The notes beneath the pieces are model-generated. The model was not told the DNA's origin and did not search any database. It saw only the letters and a list, made by a program, of their open reading frames with translations. Shown here in pieces: positions 44,753-53,837 of a DNA stretch of 64,000 nt (within the stretch, counting starts at the first letter, position 1; every line of letters starts with the position of its first letter). Where the stretch lies: contig JABRWC010000025.1 in assembly GCA_039961675.1 (NCBI GenBank), positions 1 to 64,000 of the forward strand, written 5' to 3'. Position numbers and translations under genes: made by a program. The DNA is from JABRWC01 sp039961675. GTDB taxonomy: Bacteria; Planctomycetota; Phycisphaerae; UBA1845; Fen-1342.

Positions 44753-45192
44753 CGCCTCGCTCCGTTCGAATGCGGCTCGACCGTCGCGCCGGAAAGCAGC
44801 GGCCGCCAACGTCCGACGACCCGGGGCACGCCCCAATCGAGGCCGCCTTGGGGGAGTATAAGGCTGCATTCACAGGTGTGCAGCGTCCGTAAACGTAGCG
44901 CGGCGGTGGCGGTGAGTGCAGGTTCCGCCGGGCGTCGTTCACTTCATGCGGACGTGCCAGTCGGTTGGGGTCGATCCGTACGGGCCCCTGCGCCGTACGC
45001 GATCGCAGGCCCTCGGACCGCGTCCGGCGGCGGGGTGAAGCTTGCGGCGACCGGCATGGCACGGTCCCCTCCCGGAGTAAGCGGCGATACGCGCATCCTG
45101 TGGAGCGCCGGCGGCTGAGCCCCACGTGGTTTTGGGTTTACAACTCACGGGGGGGGGGTAAGCTTCTGCTGGTACGCAACAGGGCCGTAGCC
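44753..45192. other. Intergenic region with poly-G tract
   Basis: 440 bp. It contains a run of ten G at 45149-45158, 35 bp before the chosen start of the DUF1573 gene. The frame of that gene is open through the tract back to 44965, but the upstream part is Arg-rich and not protein-like. No promoter with both hexamers was seen. Confidence 0.5.
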
Positions 45193-45939
45193 GTGCAGAT
45201 AACATTGCTCCTGTTCTTTGCCGCGCTTGCCGGCGCACGCAGCGAGACCTTGGCGGCAGCAGATGTCGCTTCCAGGGTCGTCGGGTTCCGTCCGGAGACA
45301 ATCGACCTGGGTCAGATACCGACACAGCAGGTCGTGCGCACTTGGCTTCACTTTCATAATGAATCGGACAATCCGGTTGAGCTGGTGGACTTTGAATCAT
45401 CGTGCGGTTGTGCCACTTTGCTCCCGCTCCCTCCCGTTGTGATTGAAGCCGGGACGTCGGTCCCGATCGAGGTTTCCGTGGACTCGATGCACATCGCAGG
45501 TTCCATGAGGCGGGAGATCAGCGCGCGCTCATCCGCGGGGAAAGTGTTCAAATGCTGGTTGGATCTCGAAGTTGTGCAGCCGATTTCGTGCACACCCGGT
45601 TTTCTCGACTTCGGCGACCTGACGCGCAATGCGCAACCGTGCCAAACGTTCGCTCTATGCTCCGCCTATGCTGACTTTGGCGAGCCTCTCTGCGATTCGC
45701 CCTGGATCGAGGTGCGCGCAGTGTGTGCCGAGCAGGCAATGCTGGTCGACGTGACCGTAGTCGACGAGCGTATGCCGATGGGCCGCGTGTTTGGCCACGT
45801 CCTCGTTCCGCTGCGGACACCGGAACAGCCGCACGTGTTCATTCCGGTACGGGCACGGCGGATCGATGCGGTGCCCCGAGCCGACGACATTCGATCCCGT
45901 GTTCATCTGTCGCATGGCGAGCAAAACCGGACTCCGTGA
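45193..45939 (+). CDS. Exported DUF1573-domain protein
   Basis: A 248-residue protein with a signal peptide (about 1-16) and two Ig-like modules of the DUF1573 type: IDLGQIPTQQVVRTWLHFHN followed by the signature ESSCGCATL (Cys71, Cys73), and a second strand set FLDFGDLTRN. The domain is widespread in Bacteroidota and Planctomycetota; its function is unknown. The start is uncertain: GTG at 45193 with AGGG ten bases before it gives a clean signal peptide. The next gene follows 23 bp later, so it leads a three-gene operon. Confidence 0.75.
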   Translation: MQITLLLFFAALAGARSETLAAADVASRVVGFRPETIDLGQIPTQQVVRTWLHFHNESDNPVELVDFESSCGCATLLPLPPVVIEAGTSVPIEVSVDSMHIAGSMRREISARSSAGKVFKCWLDLEVVQPISCTPGFLDFGDLTRNAQPCQTFALCSAYADFGEPLCDSPWIEVRAVCAEQAMLVDVTVVDERMPMGRVFGHVLVPLRTPEQPHVFIPVRARRIDAVPRADDIRSRVHLSHGEQNRTP

Positions 45940-45962
45940 ACCGATTTCAAGGAGAAAACCGA

Positions 45963-46346
45963 ATGCGCCGCATGATCGCGTCGTTCTTCGTCGCCCTTGG
46001 TGTGGGCGTAACCCCCGTGCTAGCCTGCACCTACGTGGGTGTAGGGATCACAACCGGGGTGGGGCCGTGCGCCGGATGCGTCAACATGTCGAATCCAGAC
46101 CCAACGTGCGGCTGCGATGGGATCACTTGTATGGGCGGCGAGTGGAAGGTGTGCATCATTGAAGCCCGATCGTGGTCCGGCGGTCCGGGATGCGCGATCT
46201 ATCAGTGCGAAGAGTATTGCGCCGACGCTTCGCGATGCCGGCTCGGCAACTCAACGAGCAAGTCTCCGTGCACCCTTGACGGGCAGTGTGCTCTCTTCGA
46301 CAAGGAGGAGGGTTGGGACATCTACTACTACGCGATCTGCGACTGA
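45963..46346 (+). CDS. Small secreted cysteine-rich protein
   Basis: A 127-residue protein with a signal peptide (about 1-20, VTPVLAC) and about fourteen cysteines in the roughly 105-residue mature part (PCAGCVN, CGCDGITC, GCAIYQCEEYC, CRLG, PCTLDGQC). The spacing suggests a disulfide-stabilised fold. I do not recognise a family. AAGGAG lies nine bases before the ATG. It lies between the DUF1573 gene and the next secreted protein, with gaps of 23 and 21 bp, so the three are probably made together. Confidence 0.85.
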   Translation: MRRMIASFFVALGVGVTPVLACTYVGVGITTGVGPCAGCVNMSNPDPTCGCDGITCMGGEWKVCIIEARSWSGGPGCAIYQCEEYCADASRCRLGNSTSKSPCTLDGQCALFDKEEGWDIYYYAICD

Positions 46347-46367
46347 TACGCGCTGGGGTGCACACAC

Positions 46368-47762
46368 ATGTGGATCGTCCTCCTTCTCGCGCCGCTGTCG
46401 TCACCGCCGGAGTATCGTAAACCCGCAACGCTGCTAGCGATGGAGAACGCACGGCGCGCGATGGAATCGTCCGACGTGACGTGGAGGTGCGTTGCGATCG
46501 GGGGGCTCGCAGGGGATCGTATTCTTCGTCGGCAGTTTCGCTCGGCGGGCGACGACATCCTTTTCGCCAAGCTCCGCAATGACGACGGCGTCGTGAGCTA
46601 TGACGACGACGGCTCGCCGAGCCGGGCGTCCGAGCGCCGGCTGCTGCGGACGGATGACTCCGTCGCGCGCTACGACGAGGGGCGACCGACGTGCAACCGC
46701 TTCGCCGCCGGCACGGAGGAGGCGAAGGTGCTCGGCTTCCAGGTGCCCGAGGACATCCGCTCACTGGGCCTGAACCCGAACTTCCAGCGCGTCTCGGACC
46801 TGCCCAGCGCGATCTGGGAATATCCCGCGCCAGGCTACGCCCGCACGTATCGCGAGGAAGTCGAAGGCGGCATCCACAAGGTCACCGCGCAGCTCGAAGT
46901 CGGCGAGCACATCACCTGGTACATCAACCCCGCCAAGGGCTGGAACGCCGAGCGAATCGAGTACGGCGCTGCCGGCGAAGTCACGCAGGTCGCGACGATC
47001 GAGCTGAAGCAGTTCGACGACGTTTGGTTCCCGGCGCGGTACGAGGTGCGTCTCGGAAACGCCGACCAGCCGATGTATCGAATCGAGATCGAGAAGGCCG
47101 AGTTCAACCGCCCCGAGCACGCGCGCCAGTTCACGCTGGCGGACATCGGCGTCGAGCCGGGAATGCAGGTCATCGACATGGCCGCAGACGGTTCGATGCG
47201 CCAGCTCGTCTGGGACGGCAAGGCGGCCGTGACGATGGAAGACTTCCGGCGGCAGCGCGACCAGGGGCTGGTCGATTACGGCCCGACGCTTCAGAAGCTG
47301 CGGACCGAGGGTTTTCTGGCCCACCCGGAGCAGCGTCTGCGGCTGAGCAAGGCGGTCTCCACAAGCACGGCGGAGACGCGGATCGGGCTTTGGGAAGCGT
47401 ATGTGCGCGATTTCATCCAGCGCTACGCGCTCGACGACGAACAGACGCAGCAGTGCCTGGAGATTCTCGCGCAGTGCCAGTCGCGGGCGCACGAGCACCT
47501 GGATCGCCATCGCGCCGAATTCGAACGAATCGAGCGCGCGGCCCGCGAGCTTGCGGACGCCGAGATCGCCCAGCGAGGACAGCGCGTCGCGGTGGTTCAG
47601 GCGGAGTTTGACAAGCTCGTCGCGCCGATCAACGAGATTTTTGAGTCACAACTCAAGCCGCGGCTCGAAAGAACCCCGACTCGCGCCCAGCGGCGCGCCG
47701 CCGAAGCGCGCGGTGCGGCGAGTCCGCCGCGGCCGACGTCAATGCCGGCGTCTGCGCCGTAG
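46368..47762 (+). CDS. Exported protein with LolA-like middle and coiled-coil C-terminus
   Basis: A 464-residue protein with a short N-terminal hydrophobic segment. The middle part (about 90-260) has strand patterns like those of outer-membrane lipoprotein-sorting proteins (HITWYINPAKGWNAERIEY, VATIELKQFDDVWFPARYEV), but this is only a resemblance. Residues about 355-440 are strongly helical and charged (QSRAHEHLDRHRAEFERIE), likely coiled coil. The ribosome site is weak. It is the third gene of the operon with the DUF1573 and Cys-rich proteins. Function not assigned. Confidence 0.75.
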   Translation: MWIVLLLAPLSSPPEYRKPATLLAMENARRAMESSDVTWRCVAIGGLAGDRILRRQFRSAGDDILFAKLRNDDGVVSYDDDGSPSRASERRLLRTDDSVARYDEGRPTCNRFAAGTEEAKVLGFQVPEDIRSLGLNPNFQRVSDLPSAIWEYPAPGYARTYREEVEGGIHKVTAQLEVGEHITWYINPAKGWNAERIEYGAAGEVTQVATIELKQFDDVWFPARYEVRLGNADQPMYRIEIEKAEFNRPEHARQFTLADIGVEPGMQVIDMAADGSMRQLVWDGKAAVTMEDFRRQRDQGLVDYGPTLQKLRTEGFLAHPEQRLRLSKAVSTSTAETRIGLWEAYVRDFIQRYALDDEQTQQCLEILAQCQSRAHEHLDRHRAEFERIERAARELADAEIAQRGQRVAVVQAEFDKLVAPINEIFESQLKPRLERTPTRAQRRAAEARGAASPPRPTSMPASAP

Positions 47763-47937
47763 TCCCGGTCGCCCAGGGCTGAGTTTTCCGACAGGATGAG
47801 TCGCGCGGAATGCGTGCACGCGAGTCCTGCGCCGGCTCACGCGCCGTTTCGGCGAGATCGACCTCCGCCGGCGATTGCGTGCGGTTTGTCCGCGCAAGCA
47901 AGGCGACCGCGCCTGTAATTCGCAGACGAAGGACCGA

Positions 47938-48567
47938 TTATGCGGCGCGCCGGCGACGAAGCGTCAACGCGCCGAGGATCAACGCGGCCGCCGAGGCGGG
48001 CTCCGGCGTCACCGCAAACGTGTAGGTCTGCGGCCGGCCGAGCGTGTCGTCGTTCGCGTAGAACGGCTGGCCGTTCACGGCGGCGACCATCTTCCCCGTG
48101 TCCGGGAGCTGGAGCAGCGCCATCAGCACCTGCGAGCGCGGATCGGTGTCGATCGCGAGCCCGCCGAGCAGCCCATCTTCATCAAACAGGAACGCGAAGC
48201 CCGGCGTCACCCCCAGGCCGACAAAATTGCCGCGCTCCGTGCCGCCCAGGAGCAGGACCGCGGCGGAGCCTTCGTCGAACGCAGTCAGCTCGATCCGGGC
48301 GACCGAGAGGATGTTCCGATCGAAGCCGATAATCAGCGGATGGACGATCGTGTCTCCCGCTTCCATCGGGAGCTTGCCGTCAGCCTCGGGTCCTGGCGAC
48401 CCGCTGACGACGATCCAGTCTTCGTCGAGTTGCGTGTCGTCGAACGAATCCAGCAGCGCCAGGGTGTTGCTGTTCGCGACCAGCGAGAAATCGAGCCCGA
48501 TCTGCGTTTCCGCCCACGCCCCGGCTGTGCAGCCCAGGAGCAGGCCGGCGGCCCAGAATGAACGCAA
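47938..48567 (-). CDS. PEP-CTERM protein
   Basis: A 209-residue exported protein: signal peptide (about 1-19, ending AWAE), a beta-rich domain (LLDSFDDTQLDEDWIVVSG, GFAFLFDEDGLLG), and a PEP-CTERM tail (TPEPASAAALILGALTLRRRR). The start is a TTG at 48567 with GGAGGG seven bases upstream. The domain may be of the LamG/jelly-roll kind (DSFDD...W), but this is tentative. It faces the preceding operon in convergent orientation. Confidence 0.85.
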   Translation of the reverse strand: MRSFWAAGLLLGCTAGAWAETQIGLDFSLVANSNTLALLDSFDDTQLDEDWIVVSGSPGPEADGKLPMEAGDTIVHPLIIGFDRNILSVARIELTAFDEGSAAVLLLGGTERGNFVGLGVTPGFAFLFDEDGLLGGLAIDTDPRSQVLMALLQLPDTGKMVAAVNGQPFYANDDTLGRPQTYTFAVTPEPASAAALILGALTLRRRRAA

Positions 48568-48964
48568 GGTGATACCCTCCGACCGGCGGTTCGGTCCTCG
48601 CCGGCGACCGCGCTCCCCGCGCGCCGCGGAGGAGCTGCTTCCCGACCAACGTTAGGCAGCCGGGCGCGCTGAATTCCACGTGCGACGGGTTTTTTGATAT
48701 CGGCCGAGCGAACGACCAAACCCCGATCTCCACCGCCCCAAACGGCTGGCCGAGCCGCGGCGGTGAAGGGTGCGCCCCGCCGAGCCGCGATCGAGAAGGA
48801 GTGGCTCGGACGCGCCCCGTCACGCAAAGTGCGGGTTCGGTGGGACCGAGCGTCGAGAACAGCACGCAGGCGGCTGTTCGATACCTGCGGCTGTGCCGAA
48901 AGGATAGAATGACCGCCCTTCATCGTCGCGCGCTGCGCACGATGCGCGTTTACCGGACGCCTGA
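48568..48964. other. Intergenic region between divergent genes
   Basis: 397 bp between the PEP-CTERM gene (-) and the TPR gene (+). GC-rich; no promoter hexamers, gene or structured RNA that I can support. Confidence 0.45.
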
Positions 48965-49957
48965 ATGGCAGATGAAGTTCCGAAAATCCGGGCCGTCGGA
49001 GCGACGGTGGCGGCGCGCCTGGCGCTTGCCAAGGGGCTGCTTGGCGAAGGCCGCAACGAGCAGGCTCTGGCCGAGCTGGATGCGCTGCTCCGCGACAATC
49101 CCGAAGTGGATGAGGCGTGCTTCCTGCGCGGCCTGATCCTGGCCCGCGACGGCGACACGCAGGCGGCGCTCGCCAGTCTCGACGCCGCCACCGCGCTGAA
49201 TCCCAAGCAGCTCGGCGCCTGGATTCTCAAGGCCCATGTGCGGCTCGAATGCGGGCAGCCCGAGAGCGCGCTGGAATGCGCGGACCGCGCCGTGCGCATC
49301 GAGCCGGAGCGCGACACCGCGCACCTGATCCGCGGCGAGGTGCTCGCGCGGCTCGGCCGCCGCGAAGAGGCGATCGCGTCCTACCAGCAGGCGGTGCGGC
49401 TCAACCCGCAGCTCTTCCGGGCGCGCTGCCAGCTCGGCGGCCTGCTTTCGGAGATGGGGCGGACCGACGAGGCGCTGGAGCAGATCATCGTCGCCTACCG
49501 CCTCAACCCGACTCACGTGAACAACCGCATCGCGCTCGGGGACCTGTTCCGCGCCCGCGGCGAGTTCGACGAGGCCATCCGCGAGTACCGTGCCGCGGCC
49601 GAGCTCGCGCCGACGCAGGCCACGGCGCACGTCCGGCTGGGCGAGGTGTTCCTGAAGCTCGACGCGACGCGCGAAGCGGTGCGCTCGTTCCAGACGGCGC
49701 TGCGCATCGAGCCGCGCTCGGCGACGTGCTATCTGAACCTGGCGCGAATCTACGTGGGCCAGCGCCTGCTCGACGAGGCGGACGAAATGCTGCGCGCCGC
49801 CCTCGACATGGACGCGCAATCCGCCGAAGCGCAGCAGCTCGCCCGGCAGATCGAGGCGCTCCGCGGTTGCCCACCGGCGCCCGCAGAGCGCGCGTCCGGG
49901 GCGGACGGAGAGGCGTACCCATCGGCGGCGCGACGGGACGGCGTTGGACCCGGCTGA
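48965..49957 (+). CDS. TPR-repeat protein
   Basis: A 330-residue cytoplasmic protein made of about eight consecutive TPRs from residue 15 to 300 (for example RNEQALAELDALLRDNP, RREEAIASYQQAVRLNP, EFDEAIREYRAAAELAP). No signal peptide. The C-terminal 35 residues are low-complexity. It precedes the PqqD/HlyD fusion gene with a 13-bp gap, so the two are one operon. A scaffold or adaptor role for that export protein is inferred from context. No clear ribosome site. Confidence 0.88.
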   Translation: MADEVPKIRAVGATVAARLALAKGLLGEGRNEQALAELDALLRDNPEVDEACFLRGLILARDGDTQAALASLDAATALNPKQLGAWILKAHVRLECGQPESALECADRAVRIEPERDTAHLIRGEVLARLGRREEAIASYQQAVRLNPQLFRARCQLGGLLSEMGRTDEALEQIIVAYRLNPTHVNNRIALGDLFRARGEFDEAIREYRAAAELAPTQATAHVRLGEVFLKLDATREAVRSFQTALRIEPRSATCYLNLARIYVGQRLLDEADEMLRAALDMDAQSAEAQQLARQIEALRGCPPAPAERASGADGEAYPSAARRDGVGPG

Positions 49958-49970
49958 ACGAGACGAGGTT

Positions 49971-52268
49971 ATGCGTCCCCGGCTGCGCACCGATGTCGAG
50001 ATCATCCGCACGAGCCCCACGCGCTACGTGCTCACCGACCCGCAGAACGGCGGCCGGTTCGCGTTCAGTTCCGCGGAACGGCAACTCCTGCACCTGATGG
50101 ACGGCCAGCGCGCCGCGGACGACATCCGCCGCGACTACGCACAGCGATTCGGCCGCGAAATCTCCGGCCGTGTCCTGCGCGACTTTGTTCACCAGCTCGA
50201 GCGGAACGGGTTGCTGGAGACGGCCAACGGCGGGCCGATCGCCGCGGGTCCGGACGCCGATGCCCAGACGCTTCCGCAGCACGCCACTCCGGAAGAGCGC
50301 GCGGCGCGGCGCCTGAACCGCCGGCTCGACTGGGCGGTGGTGCTCTTCGGCTGGATGGTCCATCCGCTGCTCCTGGTTCCGTATCTGGCGCTGATCGCGG
50401 TGGGGATCGTCGCCTTGGTGCGGAACTTCGAGCTGTACCTGTACGACATGTCGCGCGTTGCCGAGCAGGTTCCGCAATGGGTGCTCCTGCCGCTCTCCCT
50501 GGCGCAAACGATCCTGTTCATGAACCTGCCGCGCGAGCTGGCGGTGGCGATCGCCTGTCGGCGTTTGGGCGGGTGGGTGCGCTGGTTCGGCGTCTACTGG
50601 CTGAACGGCCTGCTGCCGTTCTTCCTCTGCGACACGGGCGATTCGATCCGGCGCATGTCCGCGACCGGGCGCTGGACTGTGCTGCTGACCGGGGCCGTCA
50701 TCCAGTCCGTGCTGGGCGCGCTCTACACACTCATGTGGCTGATGAACGAGCCGCACACGTTTCCCGCGATCTTCGGATTGCTCCAGATTCTGCCGTGGAT
50801 GGTGGCGACGTTCTTCCACCTCAACCCTTTCGTGCGGCTCGACGCGTACCGCGTCCTGTGCGTGCTCGCGAACGAGCCGCGCTGGTGGGAGCGCGCCCAG
50901 GCCGAGACTCATGCCTGGCTGCACTTTCAGCCCTCGCCCGAACCGCTGGCGCGGCGCGAGCGCTTCTGGCTGCGCGCGTACGGGCTCGGGAGCTACGCGT
51001 GGATCTGGCTGCTGCGGCTGGCGTACATCATCGGCGGCACGGCCTGGCTGATCTTTCGCATGCAGGGAATCGGCGCACTGCTGGCCGTCATCGCCCTCAT
51101 CGTCTGGTATCGAACACCGATCGGGAGAATCCTCATGGCGTCGAGCATGACCGCGTCGCAGATTCGCAGCGGCGGCCGCTGGTGGGTACGCTGGCCGGTC
51201 CGTCTCCTGGTGCTCGCCGGACTCATCGCGCTCGGCTTCGTGCCCTACGCCCACGAGGTGGGCGGCGAGTGCTCGATCGCTCCGGCCGCCGAGCACGGTG
51301 TGCGCGCCCAGGTGAGCGACGAGATCGTCGCCGTGTTCGTCTCCGAGGGTGATTGGGTGGAGGCGGGAGCGCGGATCGCCGAGCTCAGCGGGCGCGAAAT
51401 CGTCCCGCTGTACGACCAGCGCGTGGCGGAGCTGGCCGAAGCGCAGTCCGACCTCGACCTGCTCCTCGCGGGTTCGCGCGAGGAGGACATCCGCATGGCC
51501 GAGCAGGAGGTCGAGCTCTGGCGGCTGCGCCTGGAGTACGCCGAGAACGAGCTGGCCCGCGAAAAGGACCTGTTCGACAAGGGCCAGGGCAACTCGGAAG
51601 ACCTGCGCGAGAAGCAGATCGAGCGCGACTCGGCCGCAAAGCTCTTCGAGACGTCGCAGGAAAAGCTCGCGCGCGTGAAAGAAGGCGCGCGCAAGGAAGA
51701 GATTGACGCCGCCCGGGCGCGCGTCGAGGCCGCCCGGGCCCGCCTGGCCGCGATCGAGAAGCAGAAAGCGCTGCTCACCATCACGACGCCGATCGCCGGC
51801 AACGTCGTCACCCAGAACGTCAAGCAGCGCGCCGGACAGGTGGTCCAGCCCGGCGAACTGGTCGCCACCATCCAGGACACGCGCAAGCTGCGCGTGCTGA
51901 TCGACGGCGACGAGATGTCCACGCTCGCCAGGCCGGGACAGCGCGTGAAGGTGCGCTTCTGGGGGCTGGACGGCGAACTGTTCGAGGGGACCGTGGCCAG
52001 CGTCGCGACGGCCGCGGCGGACACTGAGGAGCTGAACGTCGAGCCGGTGCGCTCGGACCGCGAGGCGCTCATCAAGACGTCGTCCGCCCGCCCACGGGAG
52101 AGCTACCGCGTGCGCATCGCGGTGGAGCTCGACCGGCTCGACGGCCGGCTGAGGCCGGGCCTCACCGGCCAGGCGCGGATCGTGATTGACGACGGCCTAT
52201 TCTGGCAGGCGCTGTGGCGGCCGATCGCGCGCTACTTCAAGGTCGCCGTGTGGTCGTGGCTGCCGTAG
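49971..52268 (+). CDS. PqqD-like / degenerate site-2-protease / HlyD adaptor fusion
   Basis: A 765-residue membrane protein. Residues 15-85 are a winged-helix PqqD-like domain (SSAERQLLHLMDGQRAADDI). Residues about 120-425 are membrane helices of the peptide-M50 type (site-2 protease-like): where HELGH is expected the protein has R188-E-L-A-V192, in LPRELAVAIACRRLGG, so the metal site is lost, while FHLNPFVRLDAY (Asp291) remains. Residues about 443-475 are a lipoyl/HlyD barrel half, 480-620 a coiled coil, then the second half (ITTPIAGNVVTQNV) and a beta barrel. Such fusions are associated with RiPP or toxin export, usually with an ABC transporter; none is adjacent here. The ATG at 49971 with GAGG upstream is preferred. 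Confidence 0.85.
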   Translation: MRPRLRTDVEIIRTSPTRYVLTDPQNGGRFAFSSAERQLLHLMDGQRAADDIRRDYAQRFGREISGRVLRDFVHQLERNGLLETANGGPIAAGPDADAQTLPQHATPEERAARRLNRRLDWAVVLFGWMVHPLLLVPYLALIAVGIVALVRNFELYLYDMSRVAEQVPQWVLLPLSLAQTILFMNLPRELAVAIACRRLGGWVRWFGVYWLNGLLPFFLCDTGDSIRRMSATGRWTVLLTGAVIQSVLGALYTLMWLMNEPHTFPAIFGLLQILPWMVATFFHLNPFVRLDAYRVLCVLANEPRWWERAQAETHAWLHFQPSPEPLARRERFWLRAYGLGSYAWIWLLRLAYIIGGTAWLIFRMQGIGALLAVIALIVWYRTPIGRILMASSMTASQIRSGGRWWVRWPVRLLVLAGLIALGFVPYAHEVGGECSIAPAAEHGVRAQVSDEIVAVFVSEGDWVEAGARIAELSGREIVPLYDQRVAELAEAQSDLDLLLAGSREEDIRMAEQEVELWRLRLEYAENELAREKDLFDKGQGNSEDLREKQIERDSAAKLFETSQEKLARVKEGARKEEIDAARARVEAARARLAAIEKQKALLTITTPIAGNVVTQNVKQRAGQVVQPGELVATIQDTRKLRVLIDGDEMSTLARPGQRVKVRFWGLDGELFEGTVASVATAAADTEELNVEPVRSDREALIKTSSARPRESYRVRIAVELDRLDGRLRPGLTGQARIVIDDGLFWQALWRPIARYFKVAVWSWLP

Positions 52269-52382
52269 CGCGGGCGCCGGGTTGCGCAGAAGATCCTCCG
52301 GCCGCCCGCGGCGGCCCTCACCATGACGCGGGGTCCGGGGCGCTAACCGGGCTGCTCCGGCGGCTGTTCAATCGTCGGCCGG

Positions 52383-53654
52383 TTACGGCAACTCGAACTG
52401 CTGGAAGAACGCCCACATGAGCCGGCTGGCGTCCACGCTCTCGATCAGTTCGCCCGTGCCCAGATCGGCGGTGACGTCCACGCCCCCGGGCCAAGTGTGT
52501 CCGCCCTCGGGCAGCTCGTAGAGCACGACCGGCGCGCCGCCGTCCGACTGCGGCGCAAACTCGAGGCGAATGTAGTCCTGACCCTCGCTCACCACCGGCT
52601 CCGCCGCGCAGCCGTTCACTTCCACCCACCAGCCGATCGTCTCCAGCACCGGCGGAAAGTCGACTGGGATGATCGCATCCTCGCCGATCCCGCCCTCGAA
52701 CGGCACGTGTTGGTCGGCCAACCCGTGAAAGTGCATGACCGGGACGGCGCGCGGCGGTGCGGGCGGATTGACCATCATCGGTCCTGCCACCGGGGCAATC
52801 GCCGCGATACGTTCCGACAGCTCTGCCGCCAGGCGGTACGCCAGCATGGCGCCGTTGCTGATTCCGGTGGCGTACACGCGGCGTGGGTTCATGGCGTAGC
52901 GCGCGGCGAGATCGTCCAGGAGCGCCCCGATGAAGCCGACGTCGTCGACGCCATGTTGCTGCGCAAAGCCGCAGCAGCCGCCCGCGTTCCACGTCAACAG
53001 CGCGATCGGTTGGCCGTCGATCTCGACCGTCGGGCCCGTGCCGTCGGGGTACACCGCGATGAAGTCCCCCTCGTCCGCGACGAAGTTCATGCGGCTCATG
53101 GCGCGCTGAAGCTCGGCCCGACCCAGCCCGCCGTGGAGGCCGATCACCACCGGCATGTCCGTCACGCCGTCGTAGTTGCGCGGCACGTGCACCAGGTATC
53201 GCCGAAGCCACCCGTCGTATTCCAGGAAGTGCTCGAAGTTCTGCACGATCTCGACGGCATCCGGTCCGGGTCCGGCGCCCGTCGGGTCCTCTTCCCACCA
53301 GCGGTGTGGCTTCGGGTCGGGTGACGGCTCCATGCCGGCGGAATTCGACCGCCTGTCGTCGGACTGCGGTTCCGCCGGGGCAGGCTGCGGAGCCGGCTGA
53401 ACCGGCGGCGAGCTGTCGGACTGCGCGATCGACGAAACCGCCGCGACCGCCGGCGGAAGCGATGATCCGACCTCCTCGCCGACGATCGTGTCGCCGGCCA
53501 CGAGCCACGGAGTCGAATCCAGCGCCGCTTCGCTCGGTGCTCCGCACCCACCGGGGCCTGCGAGGAGTGCCAGCGCGGCGGCGCACTGCGCGACGGTTCG
53601 CATCAGAAGCCCGAAAACATCTGGAAGTTCATTACGGGAGCGTTTCGTTCCCAT
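52383..53654 (-). CDS. Secreted esterase / PHB-depolymerase-like lipoprotein, paralogue B
   Basis: A 423-residue alpha/beta-hydrolase. The N-terminus has a signal with lipobox LAGPGGC (Cys about 36), then a long Pro/Ser/Glu linker to about 115. The catalytic domain has VIGLHGGLG, GISNGAMLAYR (nucleophile Ser), EGGHTWPGGVDVTADLGTGE with the catalytic His, and NAGGCCG shared with paralogue A at 43004-44026. The two are clearly related throughout the catalytic domain. The start at 53654 is preferred (GGTGGG and GAGG upstream); an ATG at 53603 is closer to the hydrophobic segment. Confidence 0.85.
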   Translation of the reverse strand: MGTKRSRNELPDVFGLLMRTVAQCAAALALLAGPGGCGAPSEAALDSTPWLVAGDTIVGEEVGSSLPPAVAAVSSIAQSDSSPPVQPAPQPAPAEPQSDDRRSNSAGMEPSPDPKPHRWWEEDPTGAGPGPDAVEIVQNFEHFLEYDGWLRRYLVHVPRNYDGVTDMPVVIGLHGGLGRAELQRAMSRMNFVADEGDFIAVYPDGTGPTVEIDGQPIALLTWNAGGCCGFAQQHGVDDVGFIGALLDDLAARYAMNPRRVYATGISNGAMLAYRLAAELSERIAAIAPVAGPMMVNPPAPPRAVPVMHFHGLADQHVPFEGGIGEDAIIPVDFPPVLETIGWWVEVNGCAAEPVVSEGQDYIRLEFAPQSDGGAPVVLYELPEGGHTWPGGVDVTADLGTGELIESVDASRLMWAFFQQFELP

Positions 53655-53771
53655 CCCACCCGGTACCTCGAGCGTGGTCGCCCGAGGAAGGCTTCGAATT
53701 GTAGCTGCGGCGGTCAAGGGCAGTCGGAAACCGGTCGCGGGAGGGCGTCCGTCCCGGCCGAAAAAACGGCC

Positions 53772-53801
53772 TTGACCGTCATGGAGGCGGTGCACTAAAA
53801 G
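53772..53801 (+). promoter_or_regulatory. Putative promoter of the TPR lipoprotein gene
   Basis: TTGACC (53772-53777), 18 bp, TAAAAG (53796-53801), about 36 bp before the start codon, in the divergent gap between two genes. Confidence 0.4.
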
Positions 53802-53837
53802 CCGCTTGGGTGTTCGCGTTCCTCCCGGAGAATGAAC

